Origin: Membranipora membranacea
Lineage: Eukaryota; Bryozoa; Gymnolaemata; Cheilostomatida; Membraniporidae
NCBI GenBank assembly: GCA_914767715.1
Contig: OU612066.1
Span: 33,020,283 to 33,084,282, forward strand
Length of the DNA stretch: 64,000 bases
Direction of reading: 5' to 3'
Below the pieces are notes generated by a model. The model made no database searches. It saw only the letters and a program-made list of their open reading frames with translations, and was not told the DNA's origin. Numbering within the stretch: the stretch's first letter is position 1; each line of letters opens with the position of its first letter. Below are positions 49,983-62,152 of the stretch, piece by piece. The position numbers and the translations under genes are program-made.

Positions 49983-52900
49983 TCACAGCCACTGCTCAGC
50001 TGACATAGCAGATAACTCTAAGATTCTCCACGCCGACTTAGGATCAAAGTCCTCCTGGTCTCTGCACAGAGCCCATACATATGTGTACTTCAGGACCTTC
50101 TCCTGTAATACAAGATTATGTGTGAATAACAGAAATTTTATTTAAATCTTCAATATTTTTATGCAGCTTTGCATTGTTTATTAATTATATACACGCATGT
50201 TGGTCATGAAGTTGTGGCAATCGCCTATTGGTAGTAATTCAGGGAGGTGGGAATCAGCTATGAACTACTGACACTTGATGGCCAGTGAGCAGATATCTTG
50301 TCATAACTAGTTCAGACATTTTTAGCAGAAAAGTTAATGCTGATGTAAATGATTTGTATTTTGTTTCTGCAGCGCTTCCGTCTAGATAATTATTTCTATA
50401 GACTGAACCATTTTGCTTTACCGGCACCCTGTACTGATATATTTGGTATCGGCCTTTGGAATGTCATCAATCAAATGAAACTCGGTTACTCCATTCTAAC
50501 AGAATTATTACCAGACTAATGTTACGAGACCAAGTATTACATCACATTACCCTACAGTCAGATCTATCAATCAAGTACCTCTGACCCGAGATAAGGCTGG
50601 CCTAGATAAACTTGTCTCAAACTATGCATATGTGGTACATATGTCAGAATGGCCAGGAGGTGAATAATCAAGATCAATGTATACAGGGACATAAAGGAGT
50701 TCACTATTCATTGGTGATAAATACCAACATGTAATGATACATGGCAGTCAGGTGTCAGTGTTGAATTGCAATGGAATATCAGTTGCATTATTGTCTTTCA
50801 ACTCTGCATGGTTCAGTTCCAATCCATTGTATAGTAAAGATATCTGCTTACTATTTCTTTGTATCAAATAATTAGTTATATAAAGTGACTTAAAAAATCC
50901 ACCTTAGAAACATCAAGCTGAATACATGATCACCTTTTAATGTGACAGTCATGGGCACTATTGCTTTATCCAATCCTTTTTACAGACATTATAAAAGTTC
51001 ATCAATGCACAATATATATAATTGGGTGTACATGTCACTTACCGGATCGCCCTCGACTACTTTACCACTCTTATCATACACGACCATGATCTGTTGAGTC
51101 TGGAATGTGATGAGTAAGACCGGCCCCTGATCCATCATCTGTCCGCTGGCCAAGTCGAGATGTTCTATATCCAGTATCTGAGAGCCGAATATATACCCAG
51201 ACTTCTTAGCTTGCTTCATAGGCTCAGCTAGGATGTTATAAGGTGCCTCAAAACACCAGTCTTCTAACACTTCTAAGTCACCTTTTACCATTGCCTACAA
51301 ACGATGAACATTACTACGGACTGGTGCTTAGTACAGATAAAAGTTATTCCCTAATTTTTAGAGAGTCGGCTCAGGCAACATATTGTACAGGAAATCATTT
51401 ATGCATACATGTACAATTGAAGAAAGTTAATTTGCGTTTAGCCAGGGGGAACTAATAATGAGTCTACATTTCGATAATTGGACAGTGCAGAAAGCTACCG
51501 ATATCATGGACCTGGATTCTCTGTTGGTAGTTATATCCAGTACATGTGGATTTCATGTCAATTTCAAGTACACTTTCAGTGATGTCTAAAACGAACTGAC
51601 AGTCAGATTTTCCCGACAGATCACCTGCTAAGATATGATGGACTCACCTCTAATACATTGGGTATGATATCTTTCTTACAAAATTTGAGGAATTCTTCTT
51701 TGTCAAACGAAGGATCTATTTTACAAATTTCAGTCAACACAGCTGATAGTTCTGTTTTGGACATACTTCCTGAAAATCACAACACAAACAGTAAATATGT
51801 CAGCTCATACACATGATGGTAGGTATATTCACATGGGACAGGTTTATTCCATATCATGAACATATGCATTATACGCATCATTGTCATATCAATATCAAAT
51901 CAAAATTTAAAAATGAAATATTCAATTAAAAATAATGATTCTCGAAAAACTCTTCCGATTGTTTTCAATGCATCAATGGATGGAGATCTTTAACTGCGAT
52001 ACTTATAGGTACAATGAGTTAAAATGTGTCATCTTCTCACCATACTGTTATTCACTCACCAAAAAGTTGACCAACTTTATCTGTGAGAGAGCGGGTCATT
52101 CTGACTGCTACGTTTTCACTCTCATCATATTTCATCTTCAGATCAAACATTTCTGCAAAAAAAGGTTTAAATGACTGAAAATAACTGGAGTTGTCAACCC
52201 AACATCAAGGAGCAGATAACTACACCGTTATATTGCAAACTCTATGCAGACAAATATCCCCCACGCCCTCTAGTATAGACTATAACAATGTTGTTTGACA
52301 CATTTATCAGAAAGAACCTTGGTTATTTTACCTATATATGTAAATCAAAGAGTAGTGCCTGGTACTGAGCAATGTGGTCAACACAATAGCTAATTGGTAT
52401 AAATTCTTTCCTGTTCAGGTATGTTTTTCATCATATCGTTGAGAGATTTATCGCCAAGGTGTAACTGTGAGTGTGGGCCAGTAATATCTCCGATAATAAT
52501 TCCATTTTCATAGACTAAGCCTCAGAAGAAAACCCAATGCACATCATATCTCAGCACTGAACTATTACAGCTTTTAACAAGGTGACCAGCATAGACACCT
52601 ACTGTTCATATATTGGTTGTTGTCTTTGAAATTTTGCCAGTTTTGACTCCATTGACTGTCTTTATGCATCACCATGCCAGTGGACTCAGTGTCAGCTTCT
52701 ACTGTCCTCTCCTCTTTGTGAAATGTGGCTAAATCTGAACGCTTCTTCAGTGCAGCTTAAAGTTATAAATGAAGATATGTTTGCAACATGTTTTGTAGAA
52801 TAGGCCAACAAATCACATTTCATGCAAAACTGACAATGTTCAACTCAATAAGTTTGCTTCTTACATCAATAATTTCACAATATTTATATAAAGATGTGCT

Positions 52901-55822
52901 CATGTGTTCCTCATTGATCTTATAAATTATCAACATTATCAACAAGTAAGTACATGACATGTGATAAACTTGTGTAATATATGTGAGGACAACTCCAATC
53001 GACTGGTATAATGTTCTCTCACATGGTGTACTGTAATGACGACTGCTGACTTTGGCAGCCTCATCCAGCTCCTCCTTTACGGACTTCACTCCATCAGTGA
53101 CTGTTTTAAACACATCAGTTTTACCGATTGTCTCCCCTGCACTCTTAGCAGACTGAGCTGCCTGAGTCGCCTTCTCGGCTACCTTTGAGCCGATCTGACC
53201 TGCTTTCTGCACCATTTCATTTTTCTGAGCTTCCTCCCAACTCTGAAATAAGAAAACGATTGTATCAGGCATGCCTCATATCCGAAAACTTATCCTTCAC
53301 CGTTAGATACAGCAAGGAGTTGGATACAGCAAGGGGTATATGATTATTCATTTCACCTCTTCACCGTTACTCTTTTTCTTACAATTAGAGAGATGAAATT
53401 GGGCGACAATAAACACCACGTTAACTTATCTCAGCCAACAAGTTATCAACATGAATAGTAGAGTCTAAATTTGTGTACAGTGGAAATAGAAGTTTGTGGA
53501 TGGAGGATGAAAAATACCAATATTGTAGTTGTGTTACTGAACCTCAAATCTTCCTTCATTTGCTTTACATTAATGGCTTACGTACAAGGCCTTACCTCGG
53601 ATGCTTTTTTCTGTAATTCTTCTAGGCGCTGCTTCACAGCAGAGCTTTCCGACTCTATATTTTCCTAAAAATTATTCATTAAAGGATATACATAAAATTT
53701 CGATTCTTTATCGGCAACAGGGTTAATGCATTTCGCTTATGTTAGGAAGAATTCTGTATCAACAATGATAATCTCTGAGTAGAGGCACAGAAACAGGAAA
53801 ATGGCAACAATTATTTTCTGATTATTTTAGGGACAAATATATACAATCTGGCAAAAGCATCCTAGCTAAGCCTAGAGAAGTCGAGGAAGTAGCCGCAAGA
53901 TAAAAATAACTGAGTAACTTATACTTACATATTTTCGCCTGGCTTCTTTAAGTGCGTCCGATTGCTCTAGTTTTTGTGTCTGTTCCCTAAAAGCTTTCAA
54001 ATTTTCCTGAAAAGAACAAAATAATATATGGGAAGCTTAAAATTTATGGCATACTCAGTTCTCGGCTCTGAATATTTTATTGTTGGTTGCGCCAAGGAGC
54101 TGGTTGCGCATCCTGACCTTGAGATAACTCAGTATACTGTCCTGTATGTTATAGGAGGTAGAGCCTATATATAAAGCCTAGGTATTACCTTAATCTTTTC
54201 ATCTTTTGATAATCCCTCTTTTAAGTTCTGTACAATATTCTCTATGAAACCTTTCCGCCTGCCACTGGACATAAATCTGCCATGCTGAGTATTGTGTTGG
54301 TTGTGTAGAGATGGGAATACATATCTCTTTTGTTGAGGTAGTTGTGGCGCTACATGTAAGGTCGCTGCAACAGGATGAGGTGGTAACTTAATATTGGTCC
54401 CGTAGTGTGAACTCTGAGCTCCGAAAATCTACAAAAAGTCAAATGTAAAAACTAAATATCCTATATATAATAGGCCCTATTTATACATTACATGGAGAGG
54501 AACACTACAAACATTAATCAAATGATAACATATGGAATAGCTACTATCTTCCAAAACTCTCTTTTAAATAGTAGACAATGGTGTAGATCAGGGACTCTTT
54601 CATAATTGCAGATAAATATATATAAAATAGTGTATAGGCCTATTATATAAATAATAGCCTCTAGCTAGGGGAAAAGTGCCTTAGGCTAAATTCAAGTAGA
54701 AATACCAACATCATCAAACTAATCAACCCCCACTATCATTCATCATCACTTATCTACTATTTCATTCAATATTTAATTAGTAGACATCAATTCTGAAGTT
54801 CTCCAGTAGAAGACAGAGAGGAATAGAGAATACATACACCCTATATGGCATCAACATGGTGTCAAACTAGAAGACAGCCTCCGATAGAACCAAAACACCG
54901 ATTTCATCTCCGGGAAAGCTGCCAGCAGACTTAGGTTTATTCGACGAACGATCCCACCAACTCTCCCACACCGTAGGGATAGAGCCTACAAACAGCTCCT
55001 GAGGCCTTTTATGGAGTACTCATGCACTGTGTGGGACTTTGATCTGACAACTACACAGAAGACTTCACTAGAAGCTGTTCAGAGAAGGGCTGCCAGATTG
55101 GTGCACAACATAAAACGCATTGATCACACTACCAGCACAACACAACCCAACTCATAAGAGATATGGAATGGAATACTCTGGAAACAAAAGGAGTACATCT
55201 CAGGCTTGGACTCTTCCGAGAAATGCACTTTGATTAGGTTGCAACCGACATCAGTGACTACATCAATCCCCGTTGCCCAACTTCGGTTTCTTCAGGCGTC
55301 ACCAGCAGCAGTACATGTTACCTCATTGCAACACCAAGTACCATCAGAACAACTTTTGCTCAGTACGGCTAAGCTGTGGACCAATCTCCCACCTGGATCC
55401 AGACTTCTGGAGGCACCACCTGTCACTGTGACTGGCTAAGAGTGAGATAGGACTTGGCACACTGACAGATGACCCTGTTGATGACCCGGACAAGGACTTA
55501 TGAAGAGCCATATTGCCTCTACATTCTGGAAATGATTATCAATATCATTCAATCAATCATTCAATGAGTGTGACTGGAGTCCTATTTTGAAGTGGGTGTC
55601 CCTGTGGGATTAGGAAACTAGTGAAGCCAATGATTATAAATTGTTGACAGCAATATGTCTCTGGATAATATATTGCAGGTAGAGCCCTATCCTTTGGTGT
55701 CTTACCTGACTTTTTGAGCAAAGAAGTTGCTTAGAAATCTTTACATGTGCAGAAGAAAATGACGCCATTGCTAGCTCAGCTGTGATAATGCTTTCCGGTT
55801 TACGACATATGGGGGAAAACAT
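49983..55822 (-). CDS. TIMM44: Mitochondrial import inner membrane translocase subunit TIM44 (complete)
   Basis: Ten coding exons in phase: 55706-55822, 54189-54428, 53929-54006, 53596-53664, 53023-53242, 52603-52755, 52060-52152, 51648-51769, 51043-51294 and 49983-50102, giving 487 residues (human 452). ATG 55822 follows an in-frame TAG at 55832-55834; a second in-frame ATG at residue 19 has better context. The N-terminus is a mitochondrial targeting sequence. A charged coiled-coil segment follows (GFIENIVQNLKEGLSKDEKI, SDALKEARRKY, VTDGVKSVKEELDEA), which in the family docks Hsp70 and the TIM23 channel. The C-terminal Tim44 domain shows MKYDESENVAVRMTRSLTDK, FDKEEFLKFCKKDIIPNVLE, DWCFEAPYN, GPVLLITFQTQQIMVV and YVWALCRDQED. 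TIM44 anchors the import motor at the matrix side of TIM23. Intron 1 holds a LINE fragment. Confidence 0.97.
54830..55560 (+). mobile_element. LINE 3' fragment (CR1/jockey-type RT end), frameshifted
   Basis: From about 54927 one frame gives RRDRAYKQLLRPFMEYSC, then TVWDFD and AVQRRAARLVHNI, up to TAA near 55156. This is the classic post-catalytic motif of LINE reverse transcriptases (RP-x-x-EY-x-x-x-VWD ... QRRAAR). Another frame resumes with DMEWNTLE and then LSTAKLWTNLPPGSR (WNSLP-like). It is decayed by frameshifts and stops. A TCAAT-rich tail lies at 55540-55566. Located in TIMM44 intron 1, antisense to the gene. Confidence 0.8.
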
Positions 55823-56201
55823 TTTGTGGCACTAAATTTGTAAACAAACAGCTGTTGAGCCAAAGAGTGCTGAGTGAGTGGTGTTGGCAATTGATCCTAG
55901 CTGGGATATTTTCCTCTTACAAGAGATACTGTCTGTTGGCAGAGAGGGCATTTGATTTCCTCTACCTGGTGAGTAAAATTTCTTTGGCAAAGGTCAACAG
56001 ATACTCATGACCATGTAATGAAACCAAATCTGCCGGTGTTCATGCCTGAACCTGGTTTTGTACATAATAAATTATAATAAATATTTAGCAAGTTTTGCTC
56101 AATCATTTATTTTAACGACAGGAGGGGCTGGCAGACAACACAGCTTTGTAAAAACTAGGATAGTGGTCTTAGTTTACAACATCCTTAGTTGCTTCATCAA
56201 T

Positions 56202-56225
56202 AATATATATATATATATATATATT
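56202..56225. repeat. (AT)n microsatellite
   Basis: About 11 tandem AT units. Confidence 0.9.
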
Positions 56226-57955
56226 ATACTGTCTGGCCATGGGGCTTAAAGTTGTGTTCAGGGCCACTTCGCCTAAGGAATAGAGGAGTAAAATTACTCC
56301 ATACTACTAACTTTGCCTCATAAATATATATATGCAGTATCTTGACAAGACTTAGAAAATCCTAAAAACCAATAAACCATACTGCTTGCAAGCTTATGTG
56401 GATTTAAGGTGGCTATATTTAGCTTGTTATTTATTGTTCTTTAATGCGACTAGAAATAGATATAAAACTGCATCAAGTAGAGTTGCGTGTATTGGTATAT
56501 GCAAGAAGGTCTGACTGATCCCTGGGGAGGAGGAGGGGATGTATCAGTTAAATACCACACAAAGTGATAGGCTATCACTTTGATGTACTTTCCTGTAATA
56601 CCATGAACATTGCAATGTAATGTTTAAGCTTGCCATTGAGTCAATATATCACCAAATGGGCTGGATGGCTGAATTTTATTGTTGTTGTTGTCGTTTTTAT
56701 GCAAGCCTGTACGGTTGTTATCCTTGAGATCTCCTGCCTACAGTAAGAGAGTCATAGAGTTTCCCATGAGCCGGTCATGGGTTTAACTCTTATCACTTAA
56801 TTATTGATTGATTATTAGAATGTCGTGAGTAAAGCTGCTACTGTCACGCAAGTTATCTCTGACCTGACAGCATTCTGAGGATATTGCTTGACGTAAATTC
56901 AAGTTCAATCAATATTCTTTCAATCAACATCTTTTAATGAATTTGAGATGCTGTCCTTGCTGCTAGTGATTGAACAGGGTGTCAATCTGATGTGCTGTTA
57001 GGTTCTCGGTTTGTTGTGGGAACTAGTTTATTTATTAAATATCTGAAATTACTCGGATTGAGACCTCGCTAGCCTGACATGGCTGCAAGAATGAATTCAT
57101 TGCCAACTTGAGAAATGTGATAACGAAAATGGTGATTTATTTGAATATCATCCCATTTAAAATGAAAGACAATTTAATGAAAATCATCCAGAAACCAAGT
57201 TCGGATTATAATATTTCTACTGGGCGATCCATCTAAATGTATCTGACGTCAGGTCAAATGGAGGGTAGATGTTTGTCAATGTGGACATGATAAAGCATCT
57301 AAAGTTGACAATGGCTTGATAGATCTTACATTCATGTAGCGTGACAACTGATCTCAAGCTAGCAATTATGTCACATGAGAACCAACAGATTGTGATTTAA
57401 CTGCACCATAATGATATATGAGTGAAGTCAAGATATTGTCTGGTAAAGGTCTCCATTGTGGCACAAACCGGGCTTTGGATTTTATTGGTATAAGCTGTAC
57501 ACATACAGCATAGTCACTGCGGCACTCTTGCCTCTTTGAATTATTGTCAAGAATCATTTATTATTGCAATAAATAATGATGATTTGTAAGACGTGGAGAA
57601 TGACTTATTTATAGTTTGGTGGTGCACTATTTTAACTTGTATTATTTGAGTCTTGCCTTTGAGGTCAAACGCTGACCTTTTTGCCAATGTCGATGAAACT
57701 GTGTGGGTGAAATTCTGCAAGCGATGGCCAGTAACCTCTGCTTTACCGTCGCTTGAAATGTTGAAATGACACATTACCTTGATATAAAAGTCAGCATAGT
57801 TAGGTGAGCTCATAGCATGAAGCTGGTGTAACTATTGATTAATTTAGTGTCTGATTTGTTGCGAAACGTTTCTATAACATATGACGGTATGTTTCAGCCA
57901 TTTCGCCTGGCCCACTGGTGTTTTCTGTATGGGCCGCATGTATGATTACCACCAG

Positions 57956-58013
57956 CCTTGTCAAGCGGCTACATTGTGTACCTTTAAACTAAAAGAGTAG
58001 CCGCGTGACAAGG
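57956..58013. repeat. 17-bp imperfect inverted repeat
   Basis: CCTTGTCAAGCGGCTAC (57956-57972) pairs with 57997-58013 with one mismatch. A similar hairpin, GCCTTGTCCCACA ... TGTGACAAGGC, lies near 62640-62680. Confidence 0.6.
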
Positions 58014-58375
58014 TTACCATAGCCTAATGCTCCTTGGTTTGTTTGTGAGCTTCATCATCCTCTGTGAGTTGATGCTGTAAGCAAGGACAACAGACTACGA
58101 TTTTTAAGAACATATGTATTGTTTTAAATTGTACTGGCCATGAGGCATTCCGCCAGAGAGACCGGATCCCACATCGTAATCAGTAGCATTTATCTGTCCT
58201 CGAGTCAAATATGCCCTATTGCCTGATAATGAGGTATGATGGCGTTATCATAATTTCTTTATTGAAAATAAGGACATCTACTGTGGCCCAGAAAGCCGGA
58301 TAAAACTAAACTTATCTGCTGTGAATTCAATTTAAAAAGGCCTGAATTGAATTAAACATTTCAGTGGATTTAATC

Positions 58376-58480
58376 AAACTTCTCTGCATCAAACTTTTCT
58401 GTTCTGCATCAAACTTTTCTGTTCTGCATCAAACTTTTCTACTCTGCATCAAACTTTTTTACTCTGAATCAAACTTTTCC
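58376..58480 (+). repeat. Minisatellite, left arm (about 5 units)
   Basis: Tandem 17-18 bp units of the form CTGCATCAAACTTTTCTGTT. The last units are diverged (ACTCTGAATCAAACTTTTCC). Confidence 0.9.
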
Positions 58481-58827
58481 GCTCCATTGATATCAACCAC
58501 CCTATATTATATATTGCTGTATGTAGGTCCTCAGTCTACCAATAGTTCATAGTCAATCGGCTTTCATTTCAATCCATCATCGATGATTTGCAATAGAACT
58601 GCATGGCAGTCTTTATCAAGGCCACAGTCACACAGCATGGACAATACGTTTCTCCCAAACATTTCGAACAGCTACCCTATAGGAGTTTAGTTTTCGCGGC
58701 ATTTAGGATTCGCTTTTCGGTTGTTGCCTAGGTTACAAAATTTAGTGTAACTTAAATTAAACTCACTCACCATAGTTTCATAAACAATGTAGAATTATAC
58801 AGGAATACGCCTTCCCTAAGCATGCAA

Positions 58828-58970
58828 GCTAGCGTGGTGTAGGGGTCTAAGTGTCTGCCTAGCAATCAGATGGAGATTTATACCCTGGGTTCTGTAGGGG
58901 TCTAAGTGTCTGCCTAGCAATCAGATGGAGATTTATACCCTGGGTTCGTATCCGTGCTAGGACATTTTTT
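58828..58970 (+). mobile_element. tRNA-derived SINE with internal 55-bp tandem duplication
   Basis: The head CTAGCGTGGTGTAGGGGTCT and the end GGGTTCGTATCCGTGCTAG form a tRNA-like acceptor stem (CTAGCGT/GTGCTAG). The anticodon loop CTAGCAA would read AGC (Ala). The T stem does not pair, so it is not a working tRNA. A T-rich tail follows at 58964-58973. Units 58838-58892 and 58893-58947 are perfect 55-bp tandem copies. Confidence 0.75.
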
Positions 58971-59923
58971 TTTAATTTTCACTTGTAAGCCTACTAGCGA
59001 AATTTAGTACTAGTGAAATTAAACTCTAGCTAAATTAAACTCCTATAGGGTATATCAGAAATCTCTATCTAAACTGGTTTATACAGGGAGACCCTGTTTG
59101 TTTTTCCCCAGACTGTTTGCTTTTCTAGACAGATTATTATTTCTTCATGTATGTTGGATTCTAAACCCGCCCAGCACATAAATGTGAAAAGTGAATCATC
59201 ATAGAAATTGTTGATTGCCTCAACAGACAGAAAGTCTCATTCTCTTTGGACCCATCCTTTCACAAATTTCGTTAGCCTATACGCTGAAGCTAAGCTATTA
59301 TCATGTATGAGTCTGAGTATGTATGAGTCAGATTGCTAACAAAAATGTATAACATTCTGCTGATGCAAAGCAATAAAACCTCATAGAAAACAAAGAGCTG
59401 GCATCTGACCAGATTCAATTCTATTTCATGACACCTGCTCTTACTAAAATAATTACCCTAGTAGAGGCTGGCCCTTGCAAAAACCTCCGCACCACTTGGA
59501 ATACTATTATTACATCTGTATGTATTACCTAGGTAAAAACTCCCAGTAAATTTCCCTAATGTATTGGGATGTTTTCTTGAACTGCAGTTTTAGCCAGTCC
59601 ATATTATCAAAGTAGTATTATCTCCATGCTTGTATCAGTATCAATTAAAAGTTTGACAAATTGTTTGAAATTGTGGTATTAGGTCAGACTCGTGCTTACA
59701 GAATGAATTAGGTTTTCGGGTGAGGATTGTGGCCAGCAAAACCATAAGCCCATTTATTTGTAGTGACCTCACTTAGATTGCTGCAGAGTTCATATCGTCA
59801 AGCTAGCAGAAAACAATGTCCATACAATAATTGCTTCATTTTTTTAAATGTTATATTGGTTACTATAGAAATTTCATGGAAATGATTATTGGTAATGAGT
59901 GGAAGAATAAATTTTATGACTTT

Positions 59924-60441
59924 ACCATAGACAGTTTTCTGAGCTCTTATTTATGCCTCAATTCGGAGTTGTCCTCTCTCCAGTTTGGTACTTTTAACCC
60001 ACACCGCATAGGAAAAACCTGCTGAAAGAGGGTTATCTTGAAAACCGCTTATGATAGGATAAAAATGATTATTGATTCAGAGTCTGCACCATTGAAAACC
60101 CTGGGAGACAGGGTTTCCAAATCATTGGAGGCTTGAATGTTGATAAATCTTAATTTTAGTGACGAAACTCATGAAAATTTCTGCCAAATTGTCCACAAAA
60201 CAGGCAGAAAATGTTATAATTGACTATCCAATTACTAAAATTATATCCCAAACTATGTCCATATGAGTTTTCAATGTTGCAGATTCTGAATAAAAAATAA
60301 TTTTTATCCTATTATAAGCGGTTTTCAAGATAACCCTCTTTTCAGCACGTTTTTCCTATGCGGCGTTGGATAAAAGTACCAAACTAGAGAGAGGACAACT
60401 CCGAATTGAGGCCTAAATCAGAGCTAAGAAAACTGTCTATT
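59924..60441. mobile_element. Foldback element, about 175-bp arms
   Basis: The left arm 59924-60099 (ATAGACAGTTTTCTGAGCTC onward) and the right arm 60267-60441 are diverged reverse complements around a 167-bp loop. No coding capacity. Confidence 0.8.
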
Positions 60442-60784
60442 AGTAAGATAGCAATGAAAATTCCCTTTTTGTATAGTATAAGAAAGATCTGAGGCCAGTC
60501 AGTCTAGGGCTGGTGATAAGCTGTTGCCCTTAGTATAGTAAAGGTCGCTATTAAATTTTGTTCCCAAAAACTAGGCTTGTTTGCTGACTAACAAGAATGA
60601 TAAGAGACAAGAGTAGTGGTTTGGCCCACAAATGAAATTGAAGTTTCATTGTGACTGTATACGACAAAAGGTCCCACTTGTAAGGATTTTCCATTTGCTG
60701 TAAAAGCTATTTGGGAATTCAACAAATATTTATAAATGTATTGATTTCTTATACCTGTGTATTATTGAAATTCCCTGCTTAAAA

Positions 60785-61322
60785 ACTTGAAGTTTATAAA
60801 GCTGAGGATAACAGCCTGTATGGTACCAAAGCTATCACCCACGCTGCAGGTGCTTGGTACCCTTACACCACCGAATGTCTGAGGAATGATATTGAGAGAT
60901 GTCAGCGGCTTGCTATGAGGATTATTTTCTCTGACCTCGAACACTACGATGATCGACTTGCAGCTGCGAATTTGCTACCACTAAATGACTTACTAAACGA
61001 CATATGCCACAAATACGTACATCGTATTTTATCTGACGATAACCATCCCCTACACAATCGACTTCCGCTCAATAAAACCAGACTCAGACGCTCAACCCGT
61101 AACTCTGAGGGCACCATTTGTATGCCTAAATGTCGAACTGAGAAGAGAAAATGTGGGATTTTTGCCAATCCTGAGTTTTATGCCGTTTGAAATGATTTAT
61201 TTTATTTTGTTCATATATTTTTAGAGGGGCTTTTTGAAAGCACACTACTTTTATTATGTAAGCATTCTCGGATGAGAAGTCATAAATTAAACAAACAAAC
61301 AAACAAAACAAACAAACAAACT
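60785..61322 (+). mobile_element. LINE 3' end with (AAAC)n tail
   Basis: The frame through 60915-61190 reads AGAWYPYTTECLRNDIERCQ, then RLAMRIIF and LEHYDDRLAAANLLPLNDLL. This is the typical post-catalytic region of LINE reverse transcriptases (QRRALRII ... L-x-x-L-x-x-RR). It stops at 61190 and ends in AAAC repeats at 61288-61321. It is 5' truncated and is a different family from the fragments at 33.9 and 54.9 kb. Confidence 0.8.
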
Positions 61323-61499
61323 TAAATAATAGACCTGCATGTATGGTATAAAATATTTGTACTGGGAACGCCCAAAAATAGCTGGTTACCCATCTTTCAT
61401 CTTCCTTCTAACAAGATGTGCACCAAAATATTCTGTGAGGCAAATTTGTAGATTGAGGACCTGCATACAGTAATACATAGTATATAGGGTGGTTGATAT

Positions 61500-61715
61500 C
61501 AGTGGAGCGGAAAAGTTTGATACAGAGGAGAAAAGTTTGATGCAGCAGAACAAAAAGTTTGATGCAGAGTATAAAAGTTTGATGCAGAACAGAAAAGTTT
61601 GATGCCGAACAGAAAAGTTTAATTCAGAGTAGAAAAGTTTGATTAAGAGGAGAAAAGTTTGATGCAGAACTTGAAAGTTTGATGCAGAAAAGTTTAATGC
61701 AGAAAAGTTTGATTA
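61500..61715 (+). repeat. Minisatellite, right arm (about 11 units)
   Basis: Tandem 15-18 bp units GAAAAGTTTGATGCAGA with point variants (ATTCAGAGTA, ATTAAGAGGA), inverted relative to the left arm array. Confidence 0.9.
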
Positions 61716-62152
61716 AATTCACTGAAATGTTTAATTCAATTCAGGTCTTTTTTAAATTAAATTCACAGCAGATAAGTTTAATTTTATCTGGCTTTCTGGG
61801 CCACGGTAGACATCAACATTGTTGTTTTGTTGAAGTCATAATCAACTTACGCTTGATGACTCTACATTATTAATGTCCTGCATCTCCTTATGTCATACAA
61901 TAAATAGACCAGCATAAATAACTGATTACTTCCACCAACAGATCCTCGACTATATACATACAACTATGACATTCTCTTTTCAGAGTCTACTGGTAGGAGT
62001 GTCACGCTGACAATACCGGTTCTGGTCTCTTATAGCAGCAACACCGAAGTGACTCCACCGCCGCCAGATATCAGTCTACTAACTCTGTACACGCTGAGCG
62101 CTCATAAGACTGATATAGTGATCTGGTCTTCAGCTGAGCTCACTCTAATAGC

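Larger units (their letters stand above)
58272..61816. mobile_element. Large element with inverted arms carrying a minisatellite
   Basis: The left arm (58272-58541, GACATCTACTGTGGCCCAG to about AGGTCCTCAGTCTACC) and the right arm (about 61447-61816, reverse complement ending GGGCCACGGTAGACATC) face each other 2.9 kb apart. Each arm contains tandem copies of a 16-18 bp unit (GCATCAAACTTTTCTGTTCT on the left, AGAAAAGTTTGATGCAGA on the right). There are about 5 units on the left and about 11 on the right, which explains the length difference. The interior holds a SINE, a foldback element and a LINE tail but no transposase that I can see. It could be one composite transposon or two inverted copies of a smaller repeat. 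Confidence 0.7.
55823..62152. other. Intergenic, TIMM44 to PAM/PHM
   Basis: 6.3 kb with no recognised coding gene. From 55823 to 58271: an (AT)n run, a 17-bp imperfect hairpin (57956-58013) and a strong gtgagt donor at 55969 that could end a non-coding first exon. From 58272 to 61816: a large inverted-arm structure with minisatellite, SINE, foldback and LINE tail. From 61817 to 62152: the PAM 5' flank. Confidence 0.6.

Noticed and set aside
58828-58960. Functional tRNA-Ala(AGC) gene
   Set aside because: Acceptor and anticodon arms are passable, but the T stem fails to pair and the body is interrupted by a tandem duplication; better explained as a SINE.
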